From positions 496,001 to 560,000 of the forward strand of contig NZ_QMKJ01000002.1 of assembly GCF_003290085.1 (NCBI RefSeq): 64,000 bases of DNA, written 5' to 3'. Source of the stretch: Aliidiomarina sp. B3213 (GTDB lineage: Bacteria > Pseudomonadota > Gammaproteobacteria > Enterobacterales > Alteromonadaceae). The notes beneath the pieces are model-generated. The model was given only the letters and a program-made list of their open reading frames with translations, did not search any database and had not been told where the DNA came from. Of this stretch, positions 1 to 8,415 are shown piece by piece; within the stretch, counting starts at the first letter, position 1; every line of letters begins with the position of its first letter. The translations under genes and the position numbers were made by a program.

Positions 1-1023
1 GTACCGAAACAACGTGTGAAAGCTGGTAAAGACTGGCTAGAACTTGATGGTGCTCGGGGAAATAACCTCAAGAATGTTAACCTGCGTGTGCCGATTGGTC
101 TTATGACCTGTATTACGGGTGTTTCGGGGTCAGGAAAATCGACGCTCATTAACGACACACTTTGGCCATTAGCGCATAAAGAACTCAATGGAGCAACGTC
201 GGACACGGTTGCGCCGCACGATGAAATACGTGGCTTAGAACACCTCGACAAAGTCGTTGATATTGACCAAAGCCCTATTGGTAGAACACCGCGCTCTAAC
301 CCCGCTACTTACACGGGAATTTTCACCCCAATTCGGGAATTGTTCGCGGGTGTCCCGGAAGCAAGAGCTCGAGGTTACAAACCTGGCCGCTTCAGCTTTA
401 ACGTGAAAGGTGGGCGCTGTGAAGCATGCCAAGGCGACGGTGTAATTAAAGTTGAAATGCACTTCTTACCCGACGTGTACGTGCCTTGCGACATTTGTAA
501 AGGTAAGCGCTACAACCGAGAAACTCTGGAAGTTCGTTACAAAGGTAAAACCATAGACGAAGTGCTAGAAATGACGGTTGAAGACGCACGAGAATTCTTC
601 GATGCTGTACCTGCTATAGCGCGAAAACTGCAAACACTCATGGACGTAGGCTTGTCGTATATTCGCTTAGGCCAGTCGGCAACGACCTTGTCTGGGGGTG
701 AAGCGCAGCGCGTTAAACTTTCGCGGGAGCTGTCCAAACGGGATACGGGCAAAACCCTGTATATCCTGGACGAACCAACCACCGGCCTGCACTTCCATGA
801 CATCCAGCAGTTACTTGCAGTGATTCATCGTTTGCGTGACCATGGCAATACGATCGTTGTCATTGAGCATAACTTGGATGTGATTAAAACCGCAGACTGG
901 ATTGTTGATTTAGGTCCAGAAGGCGGCAGCGGCGGCGGGGAAATCCTCATTGCAGGAACACCGGAAGAGGTGAGCCAAAGCGAAACCTCTCATACCGCAA
1001 AATTCCTTGCGCCAATGTTATAA
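1..1023 (+). CDS. uvrA: UvrABC system protein A, C-terminal part (5' end outside window)
   Basis: DNA-damage recognition ATPase of nucleotide excision repair, acting as a UvrA2-UvrB complex in the cytoplasm. The frame is open from base 1, so only the C-terminal 340 codons of a normally ~940-residue protein are visible. Seen in order: second-domain Walker A (GVSGSGKST, visible residues 40-48), a zinc module with two CxxC pairs (CEAC and CDIC), the ABC signature [15 protein letters not shown] and Walker B followed by the LDEPTTGLH loop. This is the intact second ATPase half. It ends with TAA 39 nt before glsA, on the same strand. An internal GTG at 16 is not a real start because homology continues upstream of it. 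Confidence 0.97.
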   Translation, partial: VPKQRVKAGKDWLELDGARGNNLKNVNLRVPIGLMTCITGVSGSGKSTLINDTLWPLAHKELNGATSDTVAPHDEIRGLEHLDKVVDIDQSPIGRTPRSNPATYTGIFTPIRELFAGVPEARARGYKPGRFSFNVKGGRCEACQGDGVIKVEMHFLPDVYVPCDICKGKRYNRETLEVRYKGKTIDEVLEMTVEDAREFFDAVPAIARKLQTLMDVGLSYIRLGQSATTLSGGEAQRVKLSRELSKRDTGKTLYILDEPTTGLHFHDIQQLLAVIHRLRDHGNTIVVIEHNLDVIKTADWIVDLGPEGGSGGGEILIAGTPEEVSQSETSHTAKFLAPML

Positions 1024-1061
1024 AGGTAATGCTTTAAGCGAAAAGGGTTAATAGGAGAAGA

Positions 1062-2003
1062 ATGGAAGGTACAGTTGTTCACCCTAAACGTACGCAAGCA
1101 CTGCTTGAGAAAATTCTCGAGAATGCTCGTGCGTTGCCGAACGACGGTAAACTAGCAGACTACATTCCGGCATTGGCGGCAGTGAACCCAGAGCATTTAG
1201 GATTAGCTGTAGTCGAAATTAACGGCGATGTTCATACAGCCGGCGACGCGTACGTACCTTTCTCAATTCAAAGTATTTCCAAGATATTTAGCTTGATTCA
1301 AGCCATGCAGCGATTAGGTGACGACTTATGGCAACGTGTCCGCATGGAGCCTTCTGGGCAAGCGTTTAACTCGATTGTACAGCTGGAATGGGAGCATGGT
1401 ATTCCGCGCAATCCGTTTATTAATGCAGGCGCGCTTGTAGTTGCCGATGTGCTCACGCGCCATTACTCAGCAAGCAGAGCCGCTTTCATTCAATTTATCA
1501 GAAACCTAGCGCAGAACGACAGCGTTATTGCGGACGAGGAAGTTTGGCACTCCGAGCTAGAGCATGGCAACCGCAATGCAGCAATGGCGTATTTGATGAA
1601 AAGCTTCAGCAATATTGAAGCGGAAGTTCCAGACGTTCTCGACCACTATTTCTATCAATGCGCTGTGAGTATGAACTGCGTTGACTTAGCCACTAGTCTT
1701 TCATTTCTGGCAAACCGTGGGGTTCACCCATGCACTAACGAAACTATTTGCGATCACCGCTCAACTCACCGTATTAACGCGCTGCTATCTACCAGTGGTA
1801 TGTATGATCAGTCTGGTGAGTTCGCTTTTACCGTGGGCTTACCGGCCAAAAGCGGAGTAGGCGGTGGATTAGTTGCAATAGTTCCAGACTACGGCGTGAT
1901 TTGTGCTTGGAGTCCCAAGTTAAATGCGTTCGGCAACCCTCACAAAGGCGTATACATGGTGACGCAGCTCGCTGAAGAACTTGGCTTAAGCGTTTATAGC
2001 TAA
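1062..2003 (+). CDS. glsA: Glutaminase (serine-dependent beta-lactamase-fold family)
   Basis: Hydrolyses L-glutamine to glutamate and ammonia in the cytoplasm. The 313-residue length is typical of bacterial glutaminases of the GlsA/GlsB type. The catalytic Ser-x-x-Lys motif is visible as SISK (Ser71, Lys74), preceded by the conserved DxYxPFSIQSISK context. The C-terminal glycine-rich stretch KSGVGGGLVAIVP, which shapes the active site, is also present. The ATG at 1062 is supported by an AGGAGAAG ribosome binding site about 5 nt upstream. The gene lies 38 nt behind uvrA and could be partly cotranscribed with it. Its stop codon overlaps the convergent downstream gene by 4 nt. Confidence 0.95.
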   Translation: MEGTVVHPKRTQALLEKILENARALPNDGKLADYIPALAAVNPEHLGLAVVEINGDVHTAGDAYVPFSIQSISKIFSLIQAMQRLGDDLWQRVRMEPSGQAFNSIVQLEWEHGIPRNPFINAGALVVADVLTRHYSASRAAFIQFIRNLAQNDSVIADEEVWHSELEHGNRNAAMAYLMKSFSNIEAEVPDVLDHYFYQCAVSMNCVDLATSLSFLANRGVHPCTNETICDHRSTHRINALLSTSGMYDQSGEFAFTVGLPAKSGVGGGLVAIVPDYGVICAWSPKLNAFGNPHKGVYMVTQLAEELGLSVYS

Positions 2004-2818
2004 CAGTTTTCTAAACAGCGCGGTGAATATAAGTAGGAATGAGAAATACCGAAGTCGCTGTACACCATTGGTAAACGTCCTGAATGATGAAGTTCATCAA
2101 ATAGTGCTCTAATACGTGCATGGTTGTGCGCGATTCTCTCACTCAAAATCAAGTGTGTAGTGTAGCTATGGTCAATCTCGGGATTAGGTGACAAACCGTT
2201 GATATCAAGATGCTCTCGCAATGCCAGCCAATGTACGTATTCGTCGGTAAGTACCGCAAGGTCAATTCTACGGTTCGTTAGCATGGTAATTAGAGACGCT
2301 TGCGAGTCGGTACTATACACGTTGTAGTCAAGCTCGAGCACGTCGCGAGCAGTGCTAAAACCTGCGAATCGGTAGTGATAACCTAACACCCCACCCACTT
2401 TTAATGAGCCATCTACAGTGAAGCCAATCTCGCCACTATCGAGTCGCGACCTTAGTCCATACAAGCGTTCCGTACCTTTATTCAGCACAGGCCCCGCCAC
2501 TACATTAGGATATCTACTCCATCCCCAGCTCAGCGATTCGAACATCATTAAGTCGCAACAACCGTTTTCACTAAGCGAATCATATCGTTCCGAGGGGCGC
2601 ACTTCATGAATCACAAATCGAAAGTCGTCTTGTATTTCATTCAGAGCGTCGACGACTACGGAGACCATATGTTGGTCTGAACGAGGCGAGTAGTATGGGG
2701 GGAATTCGTAAGCTGCAACGCGAATAACTTGAGGCTCAGATTCTTGTGCGTAAACGCTAGCGCTACACAGCGCGCTGCACAGTACCACAAGCAAAAACAC
2801 AAACCTCAATTTCGCCAT
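2000..2818 (-). CDS. Periplasmic substrate-binding-protein-like protein (SBP_bac_3 type)
   Basis: A 272-residue secreted protein with a clear signal peptide: basic start, hydrophobic core FVFLLVVLCSALCSA, cleavage expected after VYA. The mature part opens with VIRVAAYEFPPYYSP, the strand and loop typical of family-3 amino-acid-binding proteins and ligand-binding domains of signalling proteins, and later segments fit the two-lobe fold. No ABC permease or ATPase gene adjoins it, so a role in transport is not supported by context. Many such orphan proteins occur in Alteromonadales. Cysteines occur in the mature part (NGCCDL) and near the C-terminus. Family fold likely; ligand and role unknown. 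Confidence 0.7.
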   Translation of the reverse strand: MAKLRFVFLLVVLCSALCSASVYAQESEPQVIRVAAYEFPPYYSPRSDQHMVSVVVDALNEIQDDFRFVIHEVRPSERYDSLSENGCCDLMMFESLSWGWSRYPNVVAGPVLNKGTERLYGLRSRLDSGEIGFTVDGSLKVGGVLGYHYRFAGFSTARDVLELDYNVYSTDSQASLITMLTNRRIDLAVLTDEYVHWLALREHLDINGLSPNPEIDHSYTTHLILSERIAHNHARIRALFDELHHSGRLPMVYSDFGISHSYLYSPRCLENC

Positions 2819-2854
2819 TTAAGCTCCAATGAACTCAAGACTATTTAACTTAGG

Positions 2855-2880
2855 GTAGGCAACCCTATTAAGCTGCCTAC
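2855..2880. terminator. Hairpin between abgT-like gene and binding-protein gene
   Basis: A 7-bp perfect inverted repeat (GTAGGCA / TGCCTAC) with a 12-nt loop sits between the stop of the AbgT-family gene and the start of the binding-protein gene. A T-rich stretch follows only on the plus strand, whereas the neighbouring genes are read from the minus strand, so terminator function is uncertain. Confidence 0.3.
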
Positions 2881-2905
2881 CTTTTCTTTGGTTTTCTACC
2901 TGGCT

Positions 2906-4501
2906 CTAGTTTCCTGGCATCGTATAGTATGTTTCCGCACCCGGACCTACAGGGAAGCCGAGCACAAATACAAAGATAAAGAACAAGGTCATCCAACCTA
3001 CGAAGAACACCATGCTGTAAGGTAGCATAATCGATATCAGAGTGCCGATACCTAAGTTCTTCTGGTAACGCGCTGCTACAGCCAATATTAGACCAAAATA
3101 ACTCATCATTGGAGTAATTATATTCGTTACCGAGTCACCAATACGATACGCCGCTTGAATCAACTCTGGTGCATAACCAATTAGCATCAGCATCGGTACG
3201 AATATAGGAGCTGTTACCGCCCACTGCGCAGACGCAGAACCAATCATCAGGTTCACGAATGCACACATCATAATGAACAAAATGAATACCATAGGCCCAG
3301 TAAGGTTTATCGACTGCAAGAAATTTGCGCCATTTACGGCCAGAATCGTACCAAAGTTAGTCCAGCCAAAGAACGCAACAAACTGAGCGGCAAAGAAAAC
3401 CAATACAATGTATAAGCCCATAGAACTCATGGTTTTCGCCATCGCGTCAATGACGTCCCGGTCGTTACGCATTACTTTAGTTACATAACCGTACACAAAG
3501 CCTGGAATAGCAAAGGTAATAAATATAAATACCACGATCCCGTTCAAGAACGGTGATTTCGCAATTTCACCTGTTTCTTGATTTCGTAATACACCGTTTT
3601 CAGGGATGATGGTGATCGCCAATAACGCCAGTAACGCAACAAAAGTGAGGCCTGCGAAGATAAGACCTTTCTTCTCTGTCTTAGACAGCTTTTCCATTTT
3701 AACGTTCGGGTCGATTTCTGCGTCTGGATCGATATCGTCCGGATTGTATTTACCGAGCTTCGGTTCAACAATTTTCTCGGTAACAAAAGCACCAAGAATA
3801 GCAATCAGGAAAGTACTCGCAAACATGAAGTACCAGTTCATTTCCGCGCCAACCACATAATCTGGGTCAATAAGTTGCGCCGCTGAAGTGGTGAAGCCGG
3901 CAAGAAGCGGGTCTACCGTACCAATGAACAAGTTAGCACTATAGCCTGCAGAAACCCCCGCAAATGCTGCAGCCAAACCCGCTAGCGGGTGACGGCCCAG
4001 TGAATGGAAGATCATCGCCGCTAATGGTACTAGCACCACATAACCAAGCTCAGACGCTGTGTTAGAAATAACACCAGTGAATACTACAGTAACGGTAACC
4101 ATACGCGGAGAAGCACGCATAACCATGCCTCTAAGCAGTGCTTCTAGCAGGCCACTACGTTCGGCAATACCCACACCAAGAATGGCCACTAGCACCACGC
4201 CCAAAGGCGGGAAGTTCGTAAAGTTAGTGACTAGATTAGAAACGATATAGCGTAAGCCATCACCACTTAACAGGTTGTTTACGGCAATCATTTCGCCTTC
4301 GCTACCTGGGCGAGGATCAGCTACAGCAAGACCGAAATAGCTCGCGATACCACTCGCTAAGATGACAAAAACACTAAAAAGCGCAAATAAAGTAATTGGA
4401 TGCGGTAGCAAATTGCCAAGCCACTCAACACCGTCAAGAAACCTAGTAAACCAACCTCTACGTCCCATTAGGTCGTTATTCTGCGTATTGTCTGCAGACA
4501 T
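2906..4501 (-). CDS. AbgT-family transporter
   Basis: Inner-membrane secondary transporter of the AbgT family. Characterised members import p-aminobenzoyl-glutamate (E. coli AbgT) or export sulfonamides and p-aminobenzoate (MtrF, YdaH). The 531-residue product has about eleven to twelve hydrophobic segments, starting with PHPITLFALFSVFVILASGIASYFG, a charged cytoplasmic loop around residues 235-275, and the re-entrant family region SASAQWAVTAPIFVPMLM. The ATG at 4501 is preceded by AAAGGAG. No abgA/abgB peptidase genes are adjacent, so the substrate cannot be assigned. It is divergent from upp, separated by 176 nt. Confidence 0.9.
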   Translation of the reverse strand: MSADNTQNNDLMGRRGWFTRFLDGVEWLGNLLPHPITLFALFSVFVILASGIASYFGLAVADPRPGSEGEMIAVNNLLSGDGLRYIVSNLVTNFTNFPPLGVVLVAILGVGIAERSGLLEALLRGMVMRASPRMVTVTVVFTGVISNTASELGYVVLVPLAAMIFHSLGRHPLAGLAAAFAGVSAGYSANLFIGTVDPLLAGFTTSAAQLIDPDYVVGAEMNWYFMFASTFLIAILGAFVTEKIVEPKLGKYNPDDIDPDAEIDPNVKMEKLSKTEKKGLIFAGLTFVALLALLAITIIPENGVLRNQETGEIAKSPFLNGIVVFIFITFAIPGFVYGYVTKVMRNDRDVIDAMAKTMSSMGLYIVLVFFAAQFVAFFGWTNFGTILAVNGANFLQSINLTGPMVFILFIMMCAFVNLMIGSASAQWAVTAPIFVPMLMLIGYAPELIQAAYRIGDSVTNIITPMMSYFGLILAVAARYQKNLGIGTLISIMLPYSMVFFVGWMTLFFIFVFVLGFPVGPGAETYYTMPGN

Positions 4502-4581
4502 AAATCGCTCCTTTGGTCGCGCTCTTCTGGCGCGTTCTCGTTACAACAAAACAAATCAAGCGCACCATTCTATATGAAAGC

Positions 4582-4610
4582 GGTGACTCTTGGTAGCAGA
4601 CCGTTATAAT
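4582..4610 (+). promoter_or_regulatory. Probable upp promoter
   Basis: A perfect TATAAT -10 element lies at 4605-4610, 67 nt upstream of the upp start. The hexamer 17 nt further upstream (GGTGAC, 4582-4587) is a poor -35 match, so the -10 carries this call. Confidence 0.5.
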
Positions 4611-4677
4611 GAGATGTTAACTATGCGAAACTTAAGCTTAATCAATAAAAAGAAGAATCCAAATAAGGAGCTGTACT

Positions 4678-5307
4678 ATGGCGCTGCATGTAATCGACCA
4701 TCCTCTGGTTCAGCACAAACTCGGGTTGCTCCGCGAACACGACATCAGCATCAAGAATTTCCGCGAATTAGCGAATGAGTTGGGCAACCTTCTCACTTAC
4801 GAAGCTACCAAAGACATGCCGTTAGAAACTAAAGAAATCAAAGGCTGGAGCGGCAACCCTATCCAAGTAAAAACGTTAAAGGGTAAAAAGGTAACCGTAG
4901 TGCCTATTCTGAGAGCTGGCATGGGCATGCTCGACGGAGTATTGACGCTTATTCCTGGTGCAAGAGTTAGTGTTGTGGGTTTATACCGTGATGAAGAAAC
5001 CTTACAGCCAGTTTCTTATTTTGAAAAATTCGCAGGTAGCATAGAAGAACGGGTAGCGTTGGTGATAGATCCGATGCTAGCTACGGGAGGCTCCATGATC
5101 GCAACCCTCGATATGCTGAAAGAAAGAGGCTGCCGAGATATTAGGGTGTTAGTGCTTGTCGCCGCGCCAGAGGGTGTGAAAAAGGTTAGTGAAGCACACC
5201 CCGATGTGGATATTTATACCGCCAGCTTAGATTCACACTTGAATGAGCATGGTTACATTATTCCTGGCCTAGGCGATGCCGGCGACAAAATATTTGGTAC
5301 ACGATGA
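4678..5307 (+). CDS. upp: Uracil phosphoribosyltransferase
   Basis: Pyrimidine salvage enzyme converting uracil and PRPP to UMP. The 209-residue length matches the E. coli enzyme. The PRPP-binding loop is visible as [13 protein letters not shown] in the second half, and the C-terminal uracil-binding region ends [16 protein letters not shown], closely matching the family ending GDAGDR.FGT. The ATG at 4678 has an AAGGAG site 8 nt upstream. The stop codon overlaps the start of the next gene in an ATGA, so upp is probably translationally coupled to two PepSY membrane proteins rather than to the uracil permease that accompanies it in many bacteria. Confidence 0.97.
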   Translation: MALHVIDHPLVQHKLGLLREHDISIKNFRELANELGNLLTYEATKDMPLETKEIKGWSGNPIQVKTLKGKKVTVVPILRAGMGMLDGVLTLIPGARVSVVGLYRDEETLQPVSYFEKFAGSIEERVALVIDPMLATGGSMIATLDMLKERGCRDIRVLVLVAAPEGVKKVSEAHPDVDIYTASLDSHLNEHGYIIPGLGDAGDKIFGTR

Positions 5308-6023
5308 AAAGAATAACAATTCGCAAGTTACATAAATGGATTGCGTGGATATTATCCATACAGGTTGCACTTTGGGGCATAAGTGGCGCCTACATGGTGT
5401 GGATGAAGCTTAGCTATATCCATGGCGGCCATTTAGCCGAAAACGCCGAAATTACGACCGGAACCATTAATCAGCAAGCATTTCGCACGATTACGGAACG
5501 TTACCCCAACGCTGAATACATAAAATGGGTTAACCGAGGCTTGGTAGACGCTCCCGAAGGAGCAATCGAAGTGAAAACAAGAGACGAGCTTATACTCTTC
5601 TCTTCAGAGTCTTTATTCCCCATTCAGCCAAGCCGCGAAGACATTGAGCGCATCGCGAGCCGTGTTTATACAGCCTCCAGCGAAGCATCGATTCGTAGCA
5701 TTACCTTCCTTCATCAAAGCGGTCCAGGCGAACTATCTTCTTCACATTTGCCGGTATGGCAAGTTGAGTTTGACGACTGGGTAAATACGACGTTGTATTT
5801 TAAAGCTGAAACAGCTGAGTTGGTGACAAGACGCTTCAGCTTTTGGCGCGCGTTCGACTTCTTTTGGATGCTCCACATTATGGATTATAAAACCCGAGCT
5901 AATATTCAAACTCCGTGGCTAGTTTTCCTCACCCTACTCTCTATCGGGTTTATTGGCACTGGAACGGTTTTAACGGTCCGCCGTTTAAAGCCTCGTAAGC
6001 GCAGAGTGGTGGGTGCACGATGA
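5304..6023 (+). CDS. PepSY-domain membrane protein (first of pair)
   Basis: A 239-residue membrane protein with an N-terminal transmembrane helix ([20 protein letters not shown]), a periplasmic domain of about 160 residues and a C-terminal helix ([20 protein letters not shown]) followed by a basic tail. The RKLHKWIAW start and the later WMLHIMDY motif are typical of PepSY-associated transmembrane (PepSY_TM) proteins. These are often found with iron-uptake or respiratory functions, though the role of this one is unknown. It overlaps upp by 4 nt and the next gene by 4 nt. It resembles its downstream neighbour in layout, so the two are probably an ancient duplication. Confidence 0.75.
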   Translation: MKRITIRKLHKWIAWILSIQVALWGISGAYMVWMKLSYIHGGHLAENAEITTGTINQQAFRTITERYPNAEYIKWVNRGLVDAPEGAIEVKTRDELILFSSESLFPIQPSREDIERIASRVYTASSEASIRSITFLHQSGPGELSSSHLPVWQVEFDDWVNTTLYFKAETAELVTRRFSFWRAFDFFWMLHIMDYKTRANIQTPWLVFLTLLSIGFIGTGTVLTVRRLKPRKRRVVGAR

Positions 6024-6703
6024 AACGTAAAACGCTATTTATGCTCCATAAGTGGACTGCTGTGGTTGTCGGAGCTCAGTTTCTCATTTGGTCTATTACA
6101 GGGCTTTACTTCTCCTTAACAGGTCATGAATGGCTTAATGCTGAACAAAACCGAATGCATCCTAATAATACAGCAGTGCTTAGTGCCCCCGAATGGTATC
6201 CAGACCACGAAGAAATTGAGTCGGCAACACTTCAGCGCGTAGCTAACCAACTTGTTTGGAATATAGTCACCACAACAGGGTCTAACTGGCTCAGCGCAGA
6301 AACAGGGGACACATGGACGGCTAACGCCCAAGTTGCTCGCGTTATTGCCGAGCAAAGCTATCATGGTGCGCTCAGTGCAACTGATGTTCACTTTTATCCA
6401 AATGGTATCGATGTGCTTATTAATGAAGAGCTTAGCGACCTAGGTGACGGTGTCTATGAAGTGATCTTCGACGACACGTTGGAAACCACAGTCTATGTCG
6501 CTGAAAAAAATGGTGAGGTCATAACGCATAGAAATAAGTGGTCAACGCTGAATGACTGGGCATTTAGGCTTCACTTCATGGACTATAACGGTGGCAAAAA
6601 CTTTAATAACCCTCTGACTTGGACCTTCTCTGCTGCTTTTCTATGGTTCATTACCACAGGCATTTGGCTACTGTTAGTAAGCATCAGGTTCAAACGTAAA
6701 TAA
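6020..6703 (+). CDS. PepSY-domain membrane protein (second of pair)
   Basis: A 227-residue paralogue-like partner of the preceding gene. It opens with LFMLHKWTAVVVGAQFLIWSITGLY (helix 1), has a periplasmic PepSY-like domain, then the motif RLHFMDYNGGKN and a last helix (WTFSAAFLWFITTGIWLLLV) with a short basic end. Both members share the LHKW and LHxMDY motifs at their membrane borders, suggesting one heterodimeric unit. The ATGA overlap makes it the third gene of the upp operon. The stop codon lies only 4 nt before a REP-like palindrome, which may end or stabilise the transcript. Biochemical function unknown. Confidence 0.75.
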   Translation: MKRKTLFMLHKWTAVVVGAQFLIWSITGLYFSLTGHEWLNAEQNRMHPNNTAVLSAPEWYPDHEEIESATLQRVANQLVWNIVTTTGSNWLSAETGDTWTANAQVARVIAEQSYHGALSATDVHFYPNGIDVLINEELSDLGDGVYEVIFDDTLETTVYVAEKNGEVITHRNKWSTLNDWAFRLHFMDYNGGKNFNNPLTWTFSAAFLWFITTGIWLLLVSIRFKRK

Positions 6704-6707
6704 CAAA

Positions 6708-6904
6708 ATGGGGTCAGAGCACTAAGTGCTCTGACCCCGTCTTCAATATCGCTCTAAGCCATAGGCTTTGGGGGTTTCAGAGAAATTCTAAGAGGCTCCG
6801 TGCAATCCCCCTGTTGAAGCTGAGTTTACCTCTTAATCTATTGTTTATAAGAACCTTTTCCTAAAAAACAAATGGGGTCAGAGCACCTAGTGCTCTGACC
6901 CCAT
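6708..6904. repeat. REP-spacer-REP module, copy 1
   Basis: Two near-identical palindromes bound a 131-nt spacer. The first (6708-6740) has arms ATGGGGTCAGAGCAC and GTGCTCTGACCCCGT with a 3-nt loop. The second (6872-6904) is a perfect 15-bp stem with loop CTA. The spacer contains its own short inverted pairs (AAGCC/GGCTT and CTTCAA/TTGAAG) and may fold as one structure. The same 197-nt module recurs at 26993-27189 with only about three base differences. The arms resemble REP palindromes that elsewhere accompany RAYT-type transposases; none is encoded in this window. Confidence 0.9.
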
Positions 6905-6918
6905 CTTCTTTTGCGTAC

Positions 6919-6943
6919 AAAAAAGCCCGCACGAAGCGGGCTT
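6919..6943 (-). terminator. Duplicated tuf terminator, outer copy
   Basis: Copy of the tuf intrinsic terminator (AGCCCGC / GCGGGCT stem flanked by A and T runs) within the outer tuf-tail duplicate. It has one T fewer than the terminator directly behind tufA. It could act as a second terminator for tufA and, read from the other strand, could end upp-operon transcripts. Confidence 0.75.
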
Positions 6944-6967
6944 TCAATTCAGCTTGCTAGCTCTAGA

Positions 6968-7012
6968 TTAGTCTACAATCTTAGATACTACGCCAGCACC
7001 TACTGTACGGCC
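6968..7012 (-). pseudogene. tuf: Fragment of tuf: last 14 codons and stop
   Basis: Encodes [14 protein letters not shown] followed by TAA, identical to the C-terminus of both intact tuf genes in this window. It lies 158 nt downstream of the end of tufA in the same orientation. It has no start and is not a gene. Together with the preceding terminator it forms a 97-nt direct duplicate (6916-7012) of tuf sequence at 7118-7215. Confidence 0.9.
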
Positions 7013-7117
7013 TCCGGCCTTTCGCAGGCTCAAGGCGCTCACCTGCTAAAAAGGGTCCACCGGACCCTTTTCTTAACGCGTTCGCCCTTCCCGCAAACCG
7101 TGAAGCTGGCCTCCAAA
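7013..7117. repeat. Palindromic insert between duplicated tuf tails (type 1)
   Basis: This 105-nt segment separates the two tuf-tail copies behind tufA. It contains a perfect 10-bp hairpin with a 3-nt loop (AAAAGGGTCC / GGACCCTTTT, 7049-7071) and smaller inverted segments. Its right end (7092-7110) resembles the inverted sequence of tuf just inside the duplication border, about 17 of 20 positions. The heptamer GGCCTCC occurs at both edges (7009-7015, 7108-7114). The middle is unrelated to the insert at the equivalent position behind tufB. Confidence 0.8.
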
Positions 7118-7120
7118 TAC

Positions 7121-7146
7121 AAAAAAGCCCGCACGAAGCGGGCTTT
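7121..7146 (-). terminator. tufA intrinsic terminator
   Basis: Read on the minus strand, a GC-rich stem (AGCCCGC/GCGGGCT, 4-5 nt loop) is followed by a run of six T, starting 25 nt after the tufA stop codon. A classic rho-independent terminator ending the str operon. Confidence 0.9.
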
Positions 7147-7170
7147 TCAATTCAGCTTGCTAGCTCTAGA

Positions 7171-8355
7171 TTAGTCTACAATCTTAGATACTACGCCAGC
7201 ACCTACTGTACGGCCACCTTCACGGATTGCAAAGCGTAAACCTTCGTCCATCGCGATTGGCGCAATCAAGTCTACAACGAATTTAACGTTGTCACCTGGC
7301 ATGACCATCTCTACGCCTTCTGGCAACTGTACCGCACCTGTTACGTCCGTTGTACGGAAGTAGAACTGTGGACGGTAGCCTTTGAAGAATGGAGTGTGAC
7401 GTCCACCTTCTTCTTTGCTCAGTACGTATACTTCCGCTTCAAATTTAGTGTGCGGAGTAATTGTGCCTGGCTTCGCCAATACTTGACCACGTTGAATCTC
7501 TTCACGCTTCGTACCACGTAGCAACGCACCGATGTTCTCACCTGCACGACCTTCGTCTAGAAGCTTACGGAACATCTCTACACCCGTTACTGTAGTCTTC
7601 GTAGTGTCTTTGATACCTACGATTTCTACTTCGTCACCAGTGTTTACGATACCGCGCTCTACACGACCTGTTACTACCGTACCACGACCTGAAATTGAGA
7701 ATACATCTTCAATCGGCATCAAGAACGGCTTGTCGATGTCACGCTCTGGCTCTGGGATGTATGAATCTAAAGCTTCTGCTAGCTCTACAATCTTCTTCTC
7801 CCAAGCTTCGTCGCCTTCCAACGCTTTCAACGCTGAACCTTGGATTACTGGCAAGTCATCACCAGGGAATTCGTATTCTGAAAGCAATTCACGTACTTCC
7901 ATTTCTACCAATTCCAACAACTCTTCATCGTCTACCATGTCACATTTGTTCATGAATACTACGATGTAAGGTACACCTACCTGACGTGACAACAAGATGT
8001 GCTCACGTGTTTGTGGCATTGGGCCGTCAGTAGACGCTACAACCAAAATTGCGCCGTCCATCTGCGCCGCACCCGTGATCATGTTCTTAACATAGTCAGC
8101 GTGACCTGGGCAGTCTACGTGCGCGTAGTGGCGTGTTGGCGTGTCGTATTCAACGTGTGACGTTGAAATCGTGATACCACGCTCACGCTCTTCTGGTGCG
8201 TTATCGATTGCTGCGAAGTCTTTTGCAGCACCACCATAAGTTTTTGCCAAAACCGTTGTGATTGCAGCGGTTAGAGTAGTTTTACCGTGGTCAACGTGAC
8301 CGATTGTGCCTACGTTAACGTGCGGTTTTGAACGTTCAAACTTTTCTTTTGCCAT
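7171..8355 (-). CDS. tufA: Elongation factor Tu (str operon copy)
   Basis: GTPase that brings aminoacyl-tRNA to the ribosome. The 394-residue product shows the G1 loop GHVDHGKTT (residues 18-26), the switch II motif DCPGHADY, the base-recognition motif NKCDMVD and the ending [10 protein letters not shown]. The protein is identical to that of the second copy at 27492-28676. At DNA level I see only four differences, all within about the first 20 codons, which indicates ongoing gene conversion. It is the last gene of rpsL-rpsG-fusA-tufA, 60 nt after fusA. Its 3' end is partly duplicated downstream. Confidence 0.99.
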   Translation of the reverse strand: MAKEKFERSKPHVNVGTIGHVDHGKTTLTAAITTVLAKTYGGAAKDFAAIDNAPEERERGITISTSHVEYDTPTRHYAHVDCPGHADYVKNMITGAAQMDGAILVVASTDGPMPQTREHILLSRQVGVPYIVVFMNKCDMVDDEELLELVEMEVRELLSEYEFPGDDLPVIQGSALKALEGDEAWEKKIVELAEALDSYIPEPERDIDKPFLMPIEDVFSISGRGTVVTGRVERGIVNTGDEVEIVGIKDTTKTTVTGVEMFRKLLDEGRAGENIGALLRGTKREEIQRGQVLAKPGTITPHTKFEAEVYVLSKEEGGRHTPFFKGYRPQFYFRTTDVTGAVQLPEGVEMVMPGDNVKFVVDLIAPIAMDEGLRFAIREGGRTVGAGVVSKIVD

Positions 8356-8378
8356 GACTTTACTTTCCTATTTAAGTT

Positions 8379-8403
8379 AAAAGCCCGGCCCGCAAGGACC
8401 GGG
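8379..8403 (-). terminator. Hairpin between fusA and tufA
   Basis: Minus-strand reading gives CCCGGTCC-TTGC-GGGCCGGG followed by CTTTT. It resembles a weak intrinsic terminator or attenuator in the 60-nt fusA-tufA gap, and could lower or process readthrough into tufA. Confidence 0.5.
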
Positions 8404-8415
8404 ACCAGACCTCAA

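Noticed and set aside
4590-4778. Open frame overlapping the upp start
   Set aside because: It covers the upp promoter and the first codons of upp in another frame and has no homology.
6708-7117. CRISPR array, because of repeated palindromes
   Set aside because: Only two palindromes per locus, one long spacer identical between loci, and no cas genes.
6911-7174. Open frame of 87 codons on the plus strand behind tufA
   Set aside because: It is antisense to the tuf fragment and two copies of the terminator; repeated peptide segments simply reflect the duplicated DNA.
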